From Bacteroidota bacterium (GTDB taxonomy: Bacteria; Bacteroidota; Bacteroidia; Bacteroidales; Dysgonomonadaceae), in assembly GCA_023437305.1 (NCBI GenBank), contig JAEZGN010000009.1:124001-188000 (forward strand): a stretch of DNA of 64,000 nucleotides. Reading direction: 5' to 3'. The position numbers and the translations under genes were made by a program. Below the pieces are notes generated by a model. That model did no database searches, had not been told where the DNA came from, and worked only from the letters and a program-made list of their open reading frames with translations. Below are positions 60,751 through 64,000 of this stretch, one piece after another; positions within the stretch are counted from its first letter, which is position 1, and each line of letters begins with the position of its first letter.

Positions 60751-62310
60751 TTATCTTGAAAAGTCGAAGTCGCTTTCATTCTCTCTTTTATTTGCTATTG
60801 TCGAAGCCGGTTTTCGGATAAAGGAAACGAAATTACTGTATGTACTTTCATAATACATTTTGCTAAACAATACATCTGAACCTAGGAGAGACTCATCGTC
60901 ATATCTAATTTTTTTCGATACTTTAGGATTGCAACTTTCTTTTGATGTTTCAGATCCATACTTAGAGCATTCTTGCTGAAAGAAGAAAAAACGTGCAATG
61001 TTTTTTGATTCGGATAGTTTATACTGTACTACCAGATAATCTGTTTTGAATATTATAGCATCTTGCTTTTTGGGTCTATCAATAGCCTCTTCACTCATAC
61101 TGGTCATTTCATCAAGACTATAGCTTAGGTCTGCATGAGCAACAAGTGGAAAGCGTACAATTGATGAATTGTCCATTTCGGCAAGGGCATTTATATAATC
61201 GTCTTTGTCTATAAGGTAAAATGTTTCTCCTGCATATTTTTCAACACGGGTGATCAATATGTAATCCTTATTACGATACCTGAAACTTCTCATTTCATAC
61301 CTGCCTACACTCTCAAACTGATAGCTGTAATTTTTGTCTGTAACCCAATCGCCTTCTCGGTTCAGATACCAGCCCTCTATGCCCGATAATACGGCGAAAG
61401 GTTCTGAAATAGTCGACCTTTCCTTATTGATTCTTTCATTTAGTCCGAGGTTAGTACTGTCTTCTCCAAGAGATAACGAATCATTTGCAACTATCCTTTG
61501 TGGCAACGAGTCGTTCCGCAATTCTATATTATCTTCTTTCTTTTTGTTCACATCGGAAAGTTGCGTATTTGCTGAGGTAGAAGGTGCAAGGTTTCCCAGA
61601 TCAAACTCATCGTGTACTGTATTAATGGCAACCGGAAGTAATATTTGATTAAAGTCGTTCCATTTTGTCTCAAAATAGTTGTTTGTTAGAGTATTATTGA
61701 TCTCTGATGATTTTTGGGGAAGTAAAAATCGTATGACATCTTCATTATCTACATGCTGAGCATTGATACTGAACGTACATTCCTGTGCATCATTTTTGTT
61801 GGAGATCGATTTGGCCATTAATTGGAGAAGTTTGTTTGCAGAATATATTCCATCGCTATCGGACATGTATCCAAACGATGGCGAAATAATGGTAAGTGTT
61901 TCACCCGTTTTAGCTTTTATTGTAGAAGCAATACTTGAATACGATCTGTCTGTCATCAGAAAGTAATATACGCGACGCTCATTTTGAGTGCTGGATACAT
62001 ATACATTTGTTTCATATAATAGTGCATATATATCCTGCGAGCCGTTTTTCAAAGAAACAAATTGCAGCCATATAAAATTCTGAGGAACCGTATATTTTGT
62101 TGTTTCTGTAAGTTTTGTGTCAGATATAGCGTTCTGGTTAGATATCCAGTTGCCTATAGCATCCAGTTGCCATCCGGTAGCAGTTCTTAATTTTTCAGAT
62201 TGGCTTTGGATTACCGGAGTGTTTGTCGCAGAGGTTCTGCTCTGTCCAAAGAGATCAGAAATACAATAAAAAACTAAGACAATCAGTAATACTGACTTTA
62301 GATATCTCAT
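60751..62310 (-). CDS. Exported protein with an internally duplicated domain, function unknown
   Basis: The frame reaches 62487, but ATG 62310 begins a proper signal peptide (MRYLKSVLLIVLVFYCISDLFG, then QSRTSATN), leaving 519 residues. Two related units are visible: GWQLDAIGNWISNQNA (~47-62) and GWYLNREGDWVTDKNY (~312-327). Each is followed by a beta stretch about a residue form of the sentence Fxx(L/Y)xxxNxxxYxL, i.e. FIWLQFVSLKNGSQDIYALL and FRYRNKDYILITRVEK. Between them is a Ser/Asn-rich linker (~235-300). I do not recognise the family. Monocistronic or with the next gene; convergent with the SDR gene. Confidence 0.7.
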   Translation of the reverse strand: MRYLKSVLLIVLVFYCISDLFGQSRTSATNTPVIQSQSEKLRTATGWQLDAIGNWISNQNAISDTKLTETTKYTVPQNFIWLQFVSLKNGSQDIYALLYETNVYVSSTQNERRVYYFLMTDRSYSSIASTIKAKTGETLTIISPSFGYMSDSDGIYSANKLLQLMAKSISNKNDAQECTFSINAQHVDNEDVIRFLLPQKSSEINNTLTNNYFETKWNDFNQILLPVAINTVHDEFDLGNLAPSTSANTQLSDVNKKKEDNIELRNDSLPQRIVANDSLSLGEDSTNLGLNERINKERSTISEPFAVLSGIEGWYLNREGDWVTDKNYSYQFESVGRYEMRSFRYRNKDYILITRVEKYAGETFYLIDKDDYINALAEMDNSSIVRFPLVAHADLSYSLDEMTSMSEEAIDRPKKQDAIIFKTDYLVVQYKLSESKNIARFFFFQQECSKYGSETSKESCNPKVSKKIRYDDESLLGSDVLFSKMYYESTYSNFVSFIRKPASTIANKRENESDFDFSR

Positions 62311-62336
62311 GGCATTTGTGTTTATGTTAAGTAGGT

Positions 62337-62705
62337 TTACCGAATCTCTTTTCCGAAAGGTACAAGTGCTAAGTGTATTAATTTGAAGTGCTGTTTTCCA
62401 AAAGGAATACCTATTATTGTAATACAGAGTAGGACTCCCCAGAACAAATGTGTAAGGGCAATCCAGAACCCTCCGATTATGATCCATATAATATTCATCA
62501 CCAGATTAAGACAGCCGGGAGTAGAGTCTTTCGATTCAACGTGGCTTCCAAATGGCCATATTGCAAGTATCCCCAGTTTGAAAGCTTGTAGTCCGAAAGG
62601 AATGCCTATAACGGTCAATAACATAAGAAATCCTGCAATGAAGTACTCGAGAGCTATCATAAAGCCGCCGCAAATCAACCATATTATATTCCCTATTGTT
62701 TTCAT
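62337..62705 (-). CDS. YccF-domain membrane protein
   Basis: A 122-residue inner-membrane protein from ATG 62705 (MKTIGNIIWLICGGFMIALEYF); the longer frame to 62930 has no support. It has two similar YccF-type halves, each with NIIWxxxGGFxIAL, then LLTVIGIPFGLQAFKLGILAIWPFG and LCITIIGIPFGKQHFKLIHLALVPFG. The paired IGIPFG turns are the family hallmark. Function of YccF is unknown; some are linked to phosphatidylserine or transport only by annotation. 26 bp upstream of the exported-protein gene on the same strand, so perhaps co-transcribed. Confidence 0.88.
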   Translation of the reverse strand: MKTIGNIIWLICGGFMIALEYFIAGFLMLLTVIGIPFGLQAFKLGILAIWPFGSHVESKDSTPGCLNLVMNIIWIIIGGFWIALTHLFWGVLLCITIIGIPFGKQHFKLIHLALVPFGKEIR

Positions 62706-62856
62706 AAGTAATTTGTGCTTAAAGGTATTAAAATAAGACAAATAAAAATTATTTAAGCAAATATAGCAGGATTTTACAAAAGGAAAGGGGATATTCTGAT
62801 TTTTTATGGGAGGGATGTCTCGTTTATGAAAAATAATTTGTTTTTTTGTGGTAAAC

Positions 62857-63255
62857 ATGGATCGAATGTCTATAAAATTTATAAACCTTGTTGCAGTTAT
62901 CTTTATTTTTCTATTCTTCGGTAGTTGCAAGCCCTACAATAGCGATGAGGTAAATAACCAGATGATACAAGGACGATGGCAGCTTGTGGCTGTGGAATCG
63001 AAAAAAAATGATTCGGCAAGCCTAGACCTGAATCAGCAAGATGTATATTTATACTTTAATGGGAATCATTGTACACAGGAAATTGTAGGACTTGTAAAGT
63101 CGGATTATACCTTTGTTATACACAATTTTACGCTGATGTTGTATAAAGATTCGGTATTTGATAATAAGCTCGATATATATACTTTAACTGTCGACTCTTT
63201 AGTTTTTAAGCAAGGAGGAGACAGATCTCTAAAATATAAAAGAACAGGGCTATAA
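62857..63255 (+). CDS. Small lipocalin-like lipoprotein
   Basis: From ATG 62857 (or 62866) it has 132 residues: signal MDRMSIKFINLVAVIFIFLFF, lipobox FGSC, then KPYNSDEVNN. IQGRWQLVAVESKKNDSASLDLNQQDVYLYF is the GxW opening typical of lipocalin-like domains, followed by further strands to KYKRTGL. Same design as 30897-31331 and 58678-59067. The stop overlaps a short inverted repeat (63241-63268). Function unknown. Confidence 0.75.
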   Translation: MDRMSIKFINLVAVIFIFLFFGSCKPYNSDEVNNQMIQGRWQLVAVESKKNDSASLDLNQQDVYLYFNGNHCTQEIVGLVKSDYTFVIHNFTLMLYKDSVFDNKLDIYTLTVDSLVFKQGGDRSLKYKRTGL

Positions 63256-63295
63256 GTTTGCCTGTTCTTCTATGATTTGTGTATGTATATACTTT

Positions 63296-64000
63296 TTAGT
63301 CTATCCTTCTGAGGAATCTTCTCATTTCATATATTATGTCGGGTCTGGCATCAGTCCTGAACTTGTTGAAGCTAATAAAAGAATCAAACTCTTTATTGGT
63401 AGACGAATCTGTTCTTTTTTTCCAGTCTGTAACCCATAGGAAAGGCGCTGTGGGTACATAGTTTCCAAGTGTATCAATTGCATTGTTTACAAAATAATAA
63501 ACAACATCATCAACAATTTTTACAGGATATTTTCCTTTAATTCGTACTTCACCGTTATCAGGGTCGCGGAAATCAATATTTACCGATGTCTTTCCGTTTC
63601 CCTCGTCATTGAACGTATATGTGTTGCCTTTCAGCTTAGCTAGTGTTTCTTTAGAATAAGTAGCGTCGTATACCCCATTACTCAATAGCTGATAATCATA
63701 GATTTCCCATTTGCCTAGTAGACTGCTATATTTGCCTTTAACATCTACCTTTTCCATTTTAGGATGTATATTAGGTGCTTTCTCTATATTTCTCATCGAC
63801 CGGCCATCCCTAACCTTAAAGCCATCTACCGTAAAGTATTTGAATACAGTAAAAGCTTCCTTGTTTTCATAAAATATAGAGATTGTTTCAGTATTTACAA
63901 AAGAAGTATCTTTTCCGTTATGTCGTATTACGTTCATGATGATCTTACCATCTTTTACATCGTAAGTACCTTTATCTATAAGTTCGTCCAATACATTGGA
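63296..64000 (-). CDS. Lipocalin-like protein, 5' end outside window
   Basis: At least 234 residues; the frame is open to the end of the window (SNVLDELIDKGTYDVKDGK), so start and any signal peptide lie beyond. The visible part includes GTYDVKDGKIIMNVIRHNGKD, the second unit LLGKWEIYDYQLLSNGVYDATY (~92-113) and TYTFNDEGNGKTSVNIDF. Two GxW/GxY-type beta units suggest a tandem lipocalin-like protein, perhaps a lipoprotein like its neighbours. No family recognised. Confidence 0.65.
   Translation of the reverse strand, partial: SNVLDELIDKGTYDVKDGKIIMNVIRHNGKDTSFVNTETISIFYENKEAFTVFKYFTVDGFKVRDGRSMRNIEKAPNIHPKMEKVDVKGKYSSLLGKWEIYDYQLLSNGVYDATYSKETLAKLKGNTYTFNDEGNGKTSVNIDFRDPDNGEVRIKGKYPVKIVDDVVYYFVNNAIDTLGNYVPTAPFLWVTDWKKRTDSSTNKEFDSFISFNKFRTDARPDIIYEMRRFLRRID

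Noticed and set aside
63241..63268. Terminator at the end of the 62857-63255 lipoprotein gene
   Set aside because: AGAACAGG / CCTGTTCT pairs well, but it overlaps the stop codon and lacks a T-run, so I did not list it as a feature.

Overview
The window looks like chromosomal DNA of a Bacteroidota member, most likely order Bacteroidales and possibly the Dysgonomonas/Porphyromonadaceae branch. The genus is an inference. The grounds are: low-GC coding, the promoter form TTTG / TAnnTTTG with almost no Shine-Dalgarno sites, many short lipoproteins and Sec-exported proteins, type IX secretion (T9SS) components, a single-membrane-subunit succinate dehydrogenase/fumarate reductase, and a TonB receptor under a TPP riboswitch. 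No rRNA, tRNA, CRISPR array, prophage or insertion sequence was recognised. Only one dispersed-type palindromic repeat is visible (5835-5899).

Layout. 1-5.8 kb (+): 3' end of rfbB, an acidic membrane-anchored protein, murB and murA, then two poorly known genes. 5.9-9.6 kb (-): an old yellow enzyme with pncB, and a DUF1015 gene. 9.8-11.8 kb (+): serC-serA, with one-base overlap. 11.9-16.4 kb (-): a tightly packed marR-tolC-hlyD-MFS efflux operon with a perfect palindromic operator. 16.5-24.8 kb: T9SS-related genes in two blocks, porE-like and porD-like on + and porP-gldK-gldN on -, with gldL and gldM absent from the place where they normally lie. 25-33 kb: lipoproteins, an astacin-like protease, miaA, a ModF-like twin ATPase, an OmpA protein, panE and a frameshifted lipoprotein gene. 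33.1-36.8 kb (-): sdhCAB with a textbook promoter and terminator.

37.4-47.7 kb (-): one ten-gene surface-polysaccharide operon. It holds three recognisable glycosyltransferases plus a fourth glycosyltransferase-like protein, an MBOAT acyltransferase with an SGNH-like partner, the GDP-D-glycero-D-manno-heptose genes hddA, gmhB and hddC, and a polymerase/ligase-like membrane protein. 47.8-50.9 kb (-): thiamine uptake (TPP riboswitch, TonB receptor, PnuT). 51-54.9 kb (+): a lipoprotein gene overlapping a 1113-residue nuclease-helicase. 55.2-57.9 kb (-): LOG-family gene, an exported protein, bcp and recA. 58-64 kb: mainly small lipoproteins and exported or membrane proteins of unknown function, the last running off the window end.

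Most points of interest are departures from the textbook in otherwise familiar genes: a T9SS locus without its inner-membrane motor genes, MurA with Asp in place of the fosfomycin-target Cys, SerA with Lys in place of the catalytic His, and a nuclease-helicase translationally coupled to a lipoprotein. I did not find a clearly new defence or mobile system. The lipoprotein/nuclease-helicase pair is the nearest candidate and may well be conserved housekeeping.
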